From NCBI RefSeq assembly GCF_001638985.1, contig NW_017265134.1, positions 3,950,653 to 4,014,652 of the forward strand: DNA of 64,000 nt. Reading direction: 5' to 3'. The notes under the pieces are model-generated. The model searched no databases, was not told the origin of the DNA, and saw only the letters and a list, made by a program, of their open reading frames with translations. Positions 1-12,217 of this stretch are shown in pieces. This stretch comes from Phycomyces blakesleeanus NRRL 1555(-). Lineage: Eukaryota; Mucoromycota; Mucoromycetes; Mucorales; Phycomycetaceae. A program made the translations under genes and the position numbers. Every line of letters starts with the position of its first letter. The first letter of the stretch is position 1.

Positions 1-415
1 GGGATTCTGATTAAAAGAAGCTTTAATATGAATAGGTATAAACAATAAAATATTGACTCCATTTAACAGATAACACTCATAGAGCTTATTGTTTCTTTTC
101 AAATTATTCGTATATCCCAATTTGACACTCATTTTTGTTTAAATGTTTCCTTGTTTCCTACACTAGCTTGGTCTCATATTCTTCTCTTTTACATCTCATT
201 TATTAATAATAATAAAATAACTATTCTTATAATGTATTTGGTGGGCTTAAACCCTTTACAATAAATATAAGCTGCTATATTATAATTACTCAAAAAAATG
301 ATAATAAGATATTTAATAAGTGGTTATTGGAACAAAGAGTTTATTCTCAAAAGAGTTACTTTTATTAACAACAGATTCTAAAAAATGAAAATGAAAATTA
401 GACCTTTGTGCATTT

Positions 416-898
416 AAAAAAGCTTGTATAAAGATAAAACTTACTTTATATGAGGGCATTTGCCCATTTGGTGTATTGTGCCATAGAAAGGTCAACTGTA
501 TTGCACGGAATCTTGACGTGCAATACAGACAAGAGCTGCTAGTATACCACGGGACCTTGACGTAGACATACTAGCCTAGACTGCCATTAGAGGAAGTGAC
601 GCCCGCGTCCTATGACACAATACTCGCCATACCTTCCGCCCCAGTAATGACAGCTGTACATTACGGAACCTAAGCGTATCATACAGAAAAAATCAGATTC
701 AAAGAAATAAAGCAATTAGAATTAGGCGGTGCATTTCAAAAAGCCTGTACAAAAATAAAACTTACTTCAGATGATGGACTTGAATATTTATCGCGTCGTA
801 TCATAGCAAGGTCAACTGTACTTCACGGAATCTTGACGTGGGTCTATTAGCCTAGATTGCCTCTTAGAGGTCTTAATGCCTCTTAGCTATGACACAAC
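416..898. repeat. Degenerate direct repeat, two units of about 180-200 bp
   Basis: Unit one (about 416-620) and unit two (about 737-898) share a series of blocks in the same order. The first block reads AAAACTTACTT, on the minus strand a splice-donor-like AAGTAAGT. A second block starts GTCAACTGTA at 491 and again at 811 and runs nearly unchanged for about 30 bases to CTTGACGTG. A third is TAGCCTAGA-TGCC, and the last is CTATGACACAA. This is a direct duplication that has diverged. Its nature (gene fragment or element) is unknown. Confidence 0.65.
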
Positions 899-1899
899 GC
901 GTTTCTTTTATATACATTCAGAACATGAACGTTAGTTTTGATTAATTAAACAAATTACAGACTTTCTTTTTTATACATACCATCGTGCAATGTAAATGTG
1001 TATTTGAAGCTATTGCAGGGCCATTACAATCAACACCTCACAATTATATTAGCAAAACATCTGTTGGCTGACGCAAGCAAGAATGATGCAAGCAGGAATG
1101 ATGTAAGCAATCACGTGTTGTTTAAACTCTAAGGTGATGGCTGGTCTAAAGATATCGAAACGATTGAAACAAAAAATTAAATGAAATCAGCCAATAAAAT
1201 TAATTTTTTGTCTGACATTATTGATAAAGGTACGTTTTGTAACGGTTATGTATTTAAAGCTAAAATTGCTAAATTCTTTAAGCAAAAAAAAAGAATAATT
1301 TGCTTATATGACGGCTGTTCTGAAATGAATTTTACTATGGTAATAATGAATTGTGGTGCGAACCAGGTTCACGAAAGGAAATAAAGCCTATTAACAACCC
1401 GGTTCATTAACACGCTTATACCCAGAACCAGTTACCCGATATATTACGGCCAAGTTTCAATGTGATAGAGGGGGTGTGTACTTGTAGCAATTTCTTATCA
1501 CACTACTACAAATGAATGTCCTTTCTAATACAAGGCAGAATAATAGCTTTAAATAAGTATAGAAAGTACCATATCGATTATATACTTTTATACATACAGC
1601 TTGACAATAATATACCACAAAGATGGTCATATCTGCTGTAATGTTTTATTATTATTATTATTATTATTTAGTATATTCAAGCCCCAAGGATTATTACTGA
1701 TGAGTAATATTGCTTTGAATAATCATCATAGACTCTATACATCCCACCAAATCGATCAAGACTAAAAGTTTCACCAACTCTCCGCATCCTAGCTTATCTA
1801 CCTACCTTCACTTGACGAAATCATTACTAAAAGAACATACTTGATTTAAACAGATAACTATTATTTAGTTTGAAGGTTGTTGAATTTATAGTTGAAATG

Positions 1900-2821
1900 A
1901 AAGAAAAAAATTGCTAAATAAAAAGGATCATTTTGATCAAAATGCGAAATTAAATAAAGAAAATCAGCTATATATCCAAATCGTTTAACCAAAGGCTCTT
2001 CAAGTTTGTACGTAATCTGATGAGGCACATTAGGACCCACTATCTAAAGATTTTCTGACATTGATTACTCAAATATTGATCAAAACGTCAAGACGTTTCA
2101 ATCGAAAAGAAACCCCATTAATATTAACATTCGGGTTATTTTTATCATGCGGGCATGTTTCATATCAATATTTCTTTAGGGCATACATCTCTAATTTTTT
2201 ATAAGGAGCTCTTTACGTAGCTAGAATAATATTAAGGCTTAAGAAGACCTAATGCTTGGTCTTATACAAGACAATTTAGTATATGTATGCTACTCTGGTG
2301 ATTTATATATGTATTACAAAGATACCAACTCAGTGATTTATTTAGCCCTGCGGTGTAGATAGATTATTTGCCTTTTTTATACTTCCTTAACAAATTTAGT
2401 CATTTTTAGAGTAGTTGATATCTCCCCGAGTTCGCGCGTGCTTCTGTTCAGACAAGTATTAGCAGACCTGTATTTACGTTTTACACAACTTTACTTAATA
2501 GTAAAAAAAGAAAATTTTCCAAACTTTTTTTCAGTTGTCCTGTGAGTAAAAGTGGGTATCGAAAATGGACTTTTTTGGTGCAAATAGCCCAATTTACAGT
2601 GGATCAAGATTTTATAAAGTGAAAATGTGGGATGTTTTGGTCGATATTTGAGCAATCGATATCAGAAAATGTTGATAAGGTGGATCTTAATGTGTCTAAC
2701 CAGATTGCTTATAGTTATAGAGCCTATTAGCTTTATGAGTAGTGATTTACAGCTGATTTTCGGTGTAGAATTTGCCAATTTGATCAAAATGATCATTTTC
2801 ATTGTTGGCAATTAAGATTTT
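1900..2821. repeat. Imperfect long inverted repeat, possible DNA-transposon relic
   Basis: The left arm (about 1900-2005) and the reverse complement of the right arm (about 2717-2821) share ordered blocks: AATTGC-AA, GATCATTTTGATCAAA, AAATT, GAAAATCAGCT and AGGCTCT. The two arms enclose about 700 bp with no coding homology that I recognise. The central block is itself near-palindromic, but the flanking blocks are not, so the arm similarity is not only a palindrome effect. No target-site duplication was established. Confidence 0.45.
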
Positions 2822-3945
2822 TATAATTTATATCTCGGCACAACAACTTTATACAGCTAGGACATAGGTATTAAGACACTGCTAATGAAATAGTAGCTTT
2901 CTCTAAAGAGACATACAAGAGATTCAAGAAAACAATAATTTGTATCTGATATGACTTTAAACATTGATAAAAAGGGCAAATCCATTTAATGCAATATTGT
3001 TAATTTAAAAATTTCGAGCTATATTATTTTATTGCTCCAGGCCTATATTACGAAATCCTTAACATGCTTAGCTTGAATGATCAAGAGACTCTTCCGTGAA
3101 TCCCTTTTTCAGAAAAATAAAAAGAAAAATATTGGATACTCCTTGTAAGCAGTATATATTCCGAGGTACTGTCATTATCATCTATGTTCAAAACAGCTTT
3201 GTAATATCTCTGAGCAGATTAGATATTTTGTTTTATATTTATTTTTTAAAAGAATGATAGCACCGGGTTCTTTGTACCTGTATTACATGGCTCGATCTTC
3301 TTCAGGATCTAAACCTGACTTGATACAAATGAAGTGTGAAAATGGTGGTAAGATATATGACACCCGTTATATTTCCCTCGCCCCTAAATCTCATTCGTGA
3401 ATAACGGAGGTTCCAATCTTGCCAACGAGAATTTACTATAAAGTAGCAAGGGTCAGCTTACTCGACTACGAAAGCGTCCACTGCCAGTCATCAAAATCTC
3501 TATACATGTTAGCAATAAATAGTCAGTAGAATTTATTACAGTTTAGTTCCTCTATCTCCTATAACATCACTATGTTACGATTGGCTGATACACTTTATAC
3601 AGCAGTCCGTCCAACAACAAAAAAATTGCCTTGGTTTAATATTAAACTGCAGTTACAGTTTGGGGTGTTTTATAAGTGGTCTGTCATTTTGGTGACAAAA
3701 AACGGTCTCATAAGAGCTGTTAATATTTATATGTGTATTGAATATAACAAGGAAGAGGGAAAGCATCCGATAGTCAATATGACTTTTTACTACTTTGGTA
3801 CATGTTTTCTCTTTCTATTGGTTATAATTTATATTAACCTGTAATCGTGTAACTGTTATACAACGGAAGGGACAGCCAATAAGAAACAGTCATTAGATAA
3901 CAAAAACCAACTTTCTTGTAAAGTAAATCAAAAGAGAATAAATCA

Positions 3946-3990
3946 AAGTAAAGAAGTAAAGAAGTAAAGAAGTAAAGAAGTAAAGAAAGA
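3946..3990. repeat. Octamer tandem repeat (AAGTAAAG)n
   Basis: About five consecutive copies of an AAGTAAAG-type octamer. It is a simple minisatellite with no gene context. Confidence 0.85.
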
Positions 3991-4640
3991 CTTTGGTTTT
4001 GATCGGTTGTAGTAACAACTCTAAAGACAGAGTACAAGCTTCAATAACGGCAATTTTCAGGTTACTCTAAGCTGGTCTGTGCACTTCTTGTTCCAACAGA
4101 AGAAAATTTTCATTTCATTTCATTTTATTTTATTTCGGGAGTTTAATCAACACAATATAAATAAAATAAAGTAAAATGGAATAGAATAAAATAGAATAAA
4201 ATAACATATTCAAGAAGAACGTATTAAACATATAGTGAAGCCCTTTTACAACAGTAAAGTACAGACCTCTTGGTACTTGGACTTGGTGCTGATACGAATC
4301 TATAGAAACTTATCACAGTGAAGAAGCGTTAAATATACATGAACCGGTTGGTTGTTCTTTTTGTGTGTGTGGTAATCCTCAGAGGACGTGCGGTACCTGT
4401 ATTAATCATCATGTGAAAATATACAGGCTGCCTGGTAGTTGTTTGGGGGGAGACAATTCTTATCTACCCATACCTATGTGTGTCAATTTGATAAAGGCGT
4501 ATAAACAAATATATTGATAGCTTGGAGTGTGATGTCAGCGCGACTACCATCAAAAAACAAAAAACATATATGTACCTCAGTTATTCCCACCTCCCCTGTT
4601 TTTTTTTCTTTCGCACTTTGTTTATACATCATTACTCTCA

Positions 4641-6572
4641 ATGAATTCCAAAGTATATAACGCTATCTACGCAGCCTTTGCGCTCGCTTACCTGATTGCC
4701 CCAGCGCTCCTATTCATCCCTGTGATGCTATGGGAGGCTTCTCCTATGCCCTCTGCATTCTGCATGGCCAAATCTGCTAAGAGAAGACGCCCCTCCATGG
4801 CGGGAGTGGGTGCAACCCCATTTGTTGTTGTAAGACCAGACGGCGAAAATCAAGTCGAAGCTCACAAAAATGTGATGCCTCAGACAATCCTTGGCATGCT
4901 GTCAAACTGGCTAGGCTCTTTGTGGTCTACTGGTTCGCAAACAACGGGAGAACCCTCAGGTAGCTTGTTGAGTAAGCGCCACGGAGGTATCCCAGAGCAT
5001 ATGTTCGTCGATGATTCCTCTTCGGAGGCGGAAGACGTTGTTTGTGTAGGAAAGTCGAGCGTGTTCTTTGGAGCAGGGCTTCGGGGATATGTCCCTCACC
5101 TCCTTCCTTTGCACAAGTTGGGACGTGGCATCGCTACAATGGTGTTCCCAGTTAACGGCGTGGCTGGTACCTGTGGGGAAACCCACGCAGACCTCGACGG
5201 GGGTGTGTCGAGTGAGCTTGTAGACGAATGCGATGAATCTGAGGTCAGCGTACGACTCAGATTCATCTGTGACAGATTTTTCTCAGAGGGTTTTGCAAAG
5301 CCAAGACTCTCTGCTAGATTTATTGACGCGATGTTGGAAGAGGAGCTCAACGACTCTGCCAACAAAGCTCATCGCGATTCATTGACTGAAGTCGCTGAAC
5401 CAGAGTGCGGCTTGGTTCCCAAGTCAGCTGAAGAGACTCCTGTCCAAAGACAAGAGTCCGTTCAGACCCCATCGGGTTTGGATAATGCTGACTTCGTGGT
5501 TCCAAAGCCAAAGTTTGGGACAGTGGAAGGCCTCAATGAGGCGTTCGCTCTATCGTCTTGGCAATCGGCCAATGGATTTTTTGGTGAATGTCTCTCCACA
5601 GGACTTCCCACACCGATGGAGATTGACGACGACCTGGCTTGGAGTGAAGTCATGGAAGTTGAAATTCCCATGGAGATTGATGATGTTGCTGAGGTGATGG
5701 TGCTTGATGCTAATTGTGGCGAAAAGCTCATGGCCCACACCTACAATCCAACGGTTACCGATTTGCAGTACGTCTCCCAGTCTGCAAACATGGATTGTGA
5801 TACGAACGATCTTCCAGCCTGCGTACCGCAGCAGGCTGCAGACGACAAGATGGAAGACGACACAGAAAAAATAGTGCTATCTGGACCATCCTCTCTGAAG
5901 AAGTACGATGCACCAAAGCCTAGACAAAAGGTAGGTGCCGACGAGGTCAAAGGTAGCAAAGAGCCTTCAATGGCGGTCCCCCGACCAAAAGAGAAGAGCT
6001 CGAAACTTCCTCGACCTGCCAGTCAAAAGGCCATTGAGGAAGCAAAGGCCGCAATCGAAGGGCCAGAAAGCAAGGTGGCTTCGGCCTCTTGTGATCTCCC
6101 TTCACAGCTGCCCAAGTCACTTTTTGGCCTTCGCACCGAGCGGGCAAAGCTTGTGTCAAGCCTTGCTTCCGAAGTGCCTGAACCAGTTACAACAGCCAGT
6201 TGTGACAAGGGAAAGGCCCCAAAGAAAAAGGCCAAGACACAGGGGTCAACTGCTACCCCAGCTGCCCAGGTCTCTGTTCCTGTTGCTGCACCCAGCAGCA
6301 AAAAGGAGGAGAGTATCAAGGAATTCAAGTCAGATCTTCCTTCTGCATCTCGCGGCAAGAAAGTGAAGACTTCCGGCGGTGATGAGAAGGCCGATCTAGT
6401 TATCGAACCCATCGGTAAAGAGATCGGAGAACCTCAGATCCAGCCATTCCCAGCTCGCAATCCTGCGTCAAAGCCGGCAAAGTCTTCGAGCAAGGGAGGA
6501 AAAGAGGTTCCAATGAACCTATTGAAGTATGCGCTCCGATTCAAAGGCGCCCCAACAGTCAACAAGGAGTAA
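4641..6572 (+). CDS. Orphan 643-aa protein in a GC-rich island
   Basis: I do not recognise this protein. The frame is open for 643 codons, long for such an AT-rich setting, and begins at an ATG just after a pyrimidine-rich stretch. The first 40 residues include a hydrophobic segment (about 12-33) that could be a signal anchor, followed by a basic patch (AKRRRP, about 45-51). The rest is hydrophilic and low in complexity: acidic in the middle, with a duplicated PMEIDD motif near 331 and 347, then rich in Lys, Ser, Pro and Ala with many PKP and KSS runs. No enzyme motif is visible. Base and codon usage are clearly GC-richer than in other genes of the window. It may be a lineage-specific gene, part of a mobile element or transferred DNA. 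No homologous neighbour helps. Confidence 0.5.
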   Translation: MNSKVYNAIYAAFALAYLIAPALLFIPVMLWEASPMPSAFCMAKSAKRRRPSMAGVGATPFVVVRPDGENQVEAHKNVMPQTILGMLSNWLGSLWSTGSQTTGEPSGSLLSKRHGGIPEHMFVDDSSSEAEDVVCVGKSSVFFGAGLRGYVPHLLPLHKLGRGIATMVFPVNGVAGTCGETHADLDGGVSSELVDECDESEVSVRLRFICDRFFSEGFAKPRLSARFIDAMLEEELNDSANKAHRDSLTEVAEPECGLVPKSAEETPVQRQESVQTPSGLDNADFVVPKPKFGTVEGLNEAFALSSWQSANGFFGECLSTGLPTPMEIDDDLAWSEVMEVEIPMEIDDVAEVMVLDANCGEKLMAHTYNPTVTDLQYVSQSANMDCDTNDLPACVPQQAADDKMEDDTEKIVLSGPSSLKKYDAPKPRQKVGADEVKGSKEPSMAVPRPKEKSSKLPRPASQKAIEEAKAAIEGPESKVASASCDLPSQLPKSLFGLRTERAKLVSSLASEVPEPVTTASCDKGKAPKKKAKTQGSTATPAAQVSVPVAAPSSKKEESIKEFKSDLPSASRGKKVKTSGGDEKADLVIEPIGKEIGEPQIQPFPARNPASKPAKSSSKGGKEVPMNLLKYALRFKGAPTVNKE

Positions 6573-9545
6573 GATTGTTTGTTAGCGGTGCCCGAGCTCA
6601 CCTTGACCATTGGGTCTGAGGTGTAGTGAAAGAACCTGCGAAGCTGATGATTCCGAAAACTTGGACAAATTTTTGCTGCCCTGTACGCTTCACCAAGCGG
6701 ACATCTTGTCGGTCGGTTGGCCCTGGAGCCAAGCCGACGCGGTCGGAACGAAAGGTTGATCCTGAAGCTTCTGGTAAGCTTTATGGTGATACTGGAGTTC
6801 CCGGACCTTTCACAGTACTTTTCCTTGGGACTATCTGCGTGGTGATTCACGTTGGGTCTCTTGGTTAAACTGTAAGGGTAGCCTCTTTTACGTTCGGTTC
6901 CTACTGCTTTCAAATTCAAAGGACTGGATTATCGTTTCCCTCTGGGACCGACACCATGCTCCGCCTGTTAGCTTGGTTCTGAGTCTTGGCTTGGCATAGA
7001 CAGTAGAAAGAGAAGGTGGATTGTGGAGGTCTACATATGAGTGTAACTTGTGGTGGTACTAGACTGGTTTTCAATCCTGTTTGCCTCTGGTATTTGCCGT
7101 TCGTATACATTCGAGGGTGGTGCTTGCACTGCTGTAGGGTTGGCTTGAACCTTTTGTTCGTAGGGTTCTTGTTGACTTCCTCTCAGGTCTGAGGCCGAGA
7201 TCTGTGAGTGGTGGTTTCTGTACGAGTAGGGCTTCCAGAGTCCTTGATTCTGGGTTGTTTTTGGGCCACGGTGGTCCTGTTGGCTGGTCTGGTCTGGTTG
7301 ACTAGATTTCTGGTATCGTTCTGGTATCGTTCTGATCTCATTCTGGAAATCGCGGTTGGCTAGGTTGCTGGCCTGTTCTGTACCTGGGTTCTGGGTCTTT
7401 GTAGCTTGAGTTTTGTGCTTAAGCCAGGGAGAATGAATACTGTGGGGCACGGTGTTCATTATGTAGTCATGTCTGGCCGAATGGGTTTTGCTTCCTTGCC
7501 GGATTCTTTCTTGGGGTCCTTGGAAGGCTATCGTCAGTCCCCTCCTTTTTTCTGGTGAGTTCTCGAAGATTCACTGGTAGGCTCGGACAAGTCTTTTTGG
7601 ACTTTGAGTTTGCTACACCATAGATTGTGGAAAATCTATTGCTGGGGGGTAGACAATCCCAAGAGGTTTCGGGAAAACGAGCCAAGAACATCGGGTTCCT
7701 ACCAAGATTGGCGAGGGTTTCCCTCACAGACATGACGGTATATCAGTCATTATGATTGCTACTAGTCCTTATGTCTGGACTCAAATGATGCGTACAAATG
7801 CATGTCCAGACAGTCGCAGCTATTTTGAGATGGCAAAACCAAAATTAATCTGCGCAAAAGGATGCGTTTTTAAGACTGATCGATTAGGTATCAGTGACGT
7901 TGTCAGTCGAATCAAGATAAACTGACCATACAAAAAAATGTCACTGAAGAGATAGCGTGGAATTCGCCGATGATCTCAAGCATCACGCAAAACCTGTGGT
8001 CAGAGTCCTAGCCACCCTCATTTGAGGAGGACTCTGATTAATATGGTCTGGTAAATGAACCAGACCAAGCAGGGTGAGCTAGAAATTATCACCAAAAAAA
8101 AGCAGATTACAGTTAGCAACTGGAAATGCGTACACTCAAGAAAATAAGACCCGAGTCGAAGGGCATTTACGCACACTTTCAGTTGTGAAGGAGAAGCAAG
8201 GTTACATTCGACAAACCTATCCAAACCAAGTCGAGACAAGTGCTTACAAGCCGTATTCATGGAAACTCATAGAGAGTTCAGTCCAGTACCAAAACAATAT
8301 TCTCGAAACAAAATCAGAAAAGCAAAGCTGAACATGGAAGTCAAAACAAACAGCACAGAGAAACATTAAAAGAATGGAATCAAGTCTTCAAGTCTTCAAG
8401 CCTTCAAGTACAAAAGGTTAAAATCAAGTAGGCTAACCTAGAGTCTCGCCATCTCGCTGGGTTGGCCGAAACGCACACAAAGAGTCTCGACTAGGATATG
8501 GGCACAACAAGAATAAATTCATCATCATCATTCAAGACTATTGGCTCAGAACTGCAAAAAGGTATTTGGGATGACCAGATTTATATTATGGACCGAGAAC
8601 ACCAGCAGGAACAAGTAGAGGCCGTCAGTAGTAAACAACAGAGCTCAAGGCAAAAGCAATGTGAACCACAAAGCAAGCAATAAGGCAATTTTTCGAGGGT
8701 TGTTTTTGTCTCTGGATTTCTTTGTCAGAGATAATATCAACCATTAGTCCGTTTATCCAGAAGATAAGTACTATTTATACACAATATGTCTCGGTACTAA
8801 TTATATGATATTTTTTCATCTTCTCAGGGCCGCCCTGTGACAGGGCTCGCAATACTACAACCCTTTAGAGGATACCAGAGATAGCTTGTGAGCGTTGGAC
8901 TTTACCAAAAGGTAAAGCTGCTCGGTACGCTAGTAGTACCTTTTCTCCCCTCAAAATATTGTACATTGCATTGTATGCCTGTATATATTTAGGGTTCTTG
9001 GTGTGGTAAGCCAGGATCTGGTAGCTCCTCTGCCATTCGGTGGTCAAACCCTTTTGCGGTTGACCCCATCGCTGCAAGTTGGCACATTGTTTCTGCTAGA
9101 AGCTTGGTTGTTTACTGTCGGTGGTCTCGCATACCTCCTACTGGTGATCAAGGTCCATTCCGCCCGGTCATCAAAGAACATTTTGCAGTCCCGAGCCCGT
9201 CTCTTCAGATGATGTTACCTATTCCAAGACAAGTTCCTTTACTTACAAAACAAATTCTATCAATTAAGGTATGTTATTTTGGTCATTCAAACCTGCCTCA
9301 TATGTAAATACGTTTTTCGCTTTCTCACTCATTTTTTTCTTTATCTTTTTAAGCCATATTCAGCCTTATCAACTCCAATAATGCGGCAAATTCCGAAGCC
9401 TGAATCCTGTGCAAGAATGACAGCAGCAAGAACCAAGTCAATCAAGAGGAATACAAAAAAAAAGATACAAAAAAAAGATACAAAAAAGAATACAAAAAAA
9501 AAGAAAAAAATATATTCACAATTATCTCTCTATCTCAAGTAAAAA
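6573..9545. other. GC-richer DNA after the orphan ORF, no gene called
   Basis: The elevated GC continues to about 7760 and declines toward 9300. Minus-strand frames of 142 codons (7031-7459, rich in Gln, Pro and Ser) and 88 codons (7467-7733) and a 161-codon frame (6434-6919) exist, but none shows a domain I can name. They may be shadows of the GC bias or remains of a retroelement. A 9-bp stem (TGTCTGGAC at 7772 and GTCCAGACA at 7804) forms a small hairpin. A CTTCAAG-type short tandem lies near 8385-8410. No LTRs, polymerase motifs or RNA genes were found. Confidence 0.5.
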
Positions 9546-9597
9546 CTCATAGACTAGCAGAATCCCTGAAATGGTCAAGCCACGGTTTGCTTATATG

Positions 9598-9722
9598 TTC
9601 AAGTCCAATTCCAAGTCTTGTCCAAGTCCAAGTCCAAGTCCAAGTCCAAGTCCAAGTCCAAGTCCAAGTCCAAGTCCAAATGTCCAAGCACTGTCCAAGC
9701 ACTGTTCTAGTACTAGTCCTAG
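9598..9722. repeat. Hexamer microsatellite (AAGTCC)n
   Basis: About eleven near-perfect copies of AAGTCC, followed by a longer GTCCAAGCACT-type doublet. The same hexamer, in reverse complement (GGACTT), occurs inside a coding exon near 25160. Confidence 0.95.
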
Positions 9723-9781
9723 CACATAAATATATATAAACAAGTAGAGAAGTACACAAGTAGAGAAGTACACAAGTAGAG

Positions 9782-9937
<156 letters not shown>

Positions 9938-10089
9938 ATATACATACATATATACATACAAAAGTAAAGGCGCATTTCTATCAAAGTCCAAAATCTGGGC
10001 TGTACCTCCAAGTCTCAAGGCCAAGTCGATTTCCAAGAAGGGGTCCAATGCAAAATTCCAAAAGCAAGTTCCAAAAGAAAAACCAAAAA

Positions 10090-10310
10090 CCAAATCCGAG
10101 GCCTATACTAAGTCCTCCTCTCCAAAAGGATCAAAAGAAATCCGAACTCGAGGCATATACTAAGTCCTCCAATCCAAAAGGATCAAATCCAAAAACCGAG
10201 GCGTAGACCAAAACCTATCAGAAATGATCAGGCACATTAAGTCCTCCACTCCAAAAGGATCAAAAGAAATCCGACCCTGAGGCCTATACTAAGCCCTCCT
10301 CTCTCTCTCT
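10090..10310. repeat. Minisatellite, about 50-bp unit, roughly four copies
   Basis: The unit contains GAGGC-TATACTAAG, TCCTCC-CTCC and AAAAGGATCAAAAGAAATCC. Copies start near 10099, 10152, 10197 (most diverged) and 10237. The last runs into a CT tract at 10301. Confidence 0.85.
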
Positions 10311-10323
10311 CAAAAAAAAAGCA

Positions 10324-10354
<31 letters not shown>

Positions 10355-10400
10355 AGCAAAAAAAAAAAACAAAAAAAAACAAAAAAAAAAAAAAGCAAAA
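10311..10400. repeat. Poly-A tract interrupted by GC or C
   Basis: A-runs of 8-14 bases separated by GC or C. It gives spurious minus-strand Phe-rich frames. Confidence 0.95.
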
Positions 10401-10609
10401 AGATGAACAAACCGGAAGAACTCTGCATTGGAACCTGGACCTGGATTGAAGCAAAACTGCGAACTGGAACAAGACTCTGGATTAGGACAAGGTATGAAAT
10501 CCCTTTTTACACATATACATACAAAGCAAATGAAGTCTTTGATCAAAAACAAAAAACAAAAAAAAATGCTCAAAAAAAGAAGCTCAAAAAAACAGAAAGA
10601 GCAAAAAGA

Positions 10610-11110
10610 GCAATACCAAAACCCCCTTCTCTTATACTTTTCAATATCAAAACCCATCCTTTTATTACTATTCCATGAAATTGACTGGACAAAAAAAACC
10701 AAAAAAAAAGAATAAAAAAAAAATAAAAAAAAAATCAAAATCAAAAAGTCCAAATTATCCCCTTTACTATGTGTGCTGTGTTCGGACAAAAAAAAATTAA
10801 AAAAAAATCAAAAAAAAAAATCAAAAAGTCCAAATTATCCCCTTTATTATGTGTGCTGTGTTTGGACAAAAAAAAAGCAAAAAAAAAAAAAAAAAAGTCC
10901 AAATTATCTTTTTTATTCTCTTCAATATCAAAATCATCCTCTTATTACTATTCCGTGAAATTGACTGGACAAAAAAAAAAGAATCAAAAAAAGAATCAAA
11001 AAAACAAGAAAAAAAACAAAAAGTCCAAATTATCCCCTTTATTATTTTTCAATACCAAAATCCTCCTCCTCCTATCACTCTTAGATTATATTGACTGGAC
11101 AAAAAGAAGA
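10610..11110. repeat. Higher-order tandem array with A-rich spacers
   Basis: Three or more copies of a compound unit. One part reads TTTCAATA-CAAAA-CC followed by TGAAATTGACTGGAC (10640-10695, 10920-10970, 11045-11103). The other reads GTCCAAATTATCCCCTTTA and GTGTGCTGTGTT-GGAC (about 10748-10795 and 10831-10868, with a shortened copy near 10895). Long A-runs join them. All open frames here come from the repeat. Confidence 0.85.
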
Positions 11111-11199
11111 AAAAAAAAAACGGACAAAAAAAAAGATCAAAAGAAATATCAAATGGACCAAAAAAAAACCGACTGGACTTGACTGGAACCGACTGGACT

Positions 11200-12217
11200 G
11201 GACTGAAGTAGCATGAACTTGTCCATCTTATATTATATTATATTTAATTTAACTTATATTTCCTTTATAAAAATCCTCGAATAATAAAATTTCCCTCATA
11301 TGTCTTTGATATCATATTTATATTTCTGTCTCTTTTTCTTTGATGTCCTATATGGAGTTTACTGTTAGAAAGCCCAAGGAAAGAAGGACTTTGTAAACAA
11401 TTTAAGCATGGAAAAATGTAAAATCTTAGAGTGTGGCTCGTTTTTCGTAATAGAACTCATAGCAGAAAATGTAAAACAGTGATCTCGGAATATTAAATGC
11501 CTTTATTAGACTTTAAGTCTACGATAAGTTTTTTTGTTCTTTTTCATATGTCTATTATTATTAATAATAATACTAATAATATGTTTGGTTAATTGTTTTT
11601 TTTTTTACCTTCTTCTCTTTTCTTGATTATGTTCAAAGATGTTGATAGTGGAAGATAATTATGGGCGCACCCAAGCTGTCAAACAGGCGAAATATATGTA
11701 AAAGACATGTATCCCCAGGAACCGCCAAGTAAGGAAAAGGCAGAATGGTGATTTGGAGCTGTTTTTGGGCTGGAGAATTTTGGACGTCTTGCAGATCTTG
11801 AACGTTCTATCGATTAAAACCTGTTTATGTTGACTTTTTGTCTAAAAACTTCATGCTTAATAATAAAAATTAAATGGTTCCAAAATTTTAAAAAAAAGAA
11901 CTCTATATCGAGCTTTGACTGTTGCTGTTATTCAGTCTCAAGAAAAGCGACCAATATATATATATATACAAAGTAAAGCAAACAGAAAAGAAATATATAC
12001 AAAAAGAAAGGAGTACATATAAAAAGCAATTATGCATTTATTAGAGAGTGTTATGGCTAACTACCCACTACTATACTTGTCGAATTTGCCATACTTGAAC
12101 ACTCTCTCTGGTATAAATAATATAAAAGAAATATACATAAAGAAAAAGAAGAAGAAAAGTTAATTTTTTTTTGTTCAATTCTATCCAAGGTTTTGTTTCA
12201 ATTTATCTTTGTTTGTA
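11200..12217. other. AT-rich intergenic DNA
   Basis: No open frame or repeat array worth naming. It includes (TA)n near 11950 and lies 3-prime of the first Sld3/Treslin-like gene. Confidence 0.6.

Larger units (their letters stand above)
1..4640. other. AT-rich region without a convincing gene
   Basis: This stretch holds only short open frames (60-90 codons) that show no recognisable domain. It contains a degenerate direct repeat (about 416-898), an imperfect inverted repeat (about 1905-2821), an octamer tandem around 3948-3987 and AAAAT-rich low-complexity DNA around 4110-4205. I see no RNA gene. It looks like decayed mobile or intergenic DNA. Confidence 0.6.

Noticed and set aside
1181..1384. 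67-codon plus-strand frame
   Set aside because: No recognisable domain, short, and in AT-rich repeat-bearing DNA.
2627..2815. 62-codon frame running into the right inverted-repeat arm
   Set aside because: Hydrophobic low-information frame; explained better by the decayed repeat.
3572..3844. 90-codon plus-strand frame
   Set aside because: No family resemblance; could be chance. Too weak to call.
10237..11182. Phe-rich and Lys-rich open frames on both strands
   Set aside because: Products of poly-A runs and tandem arrays.
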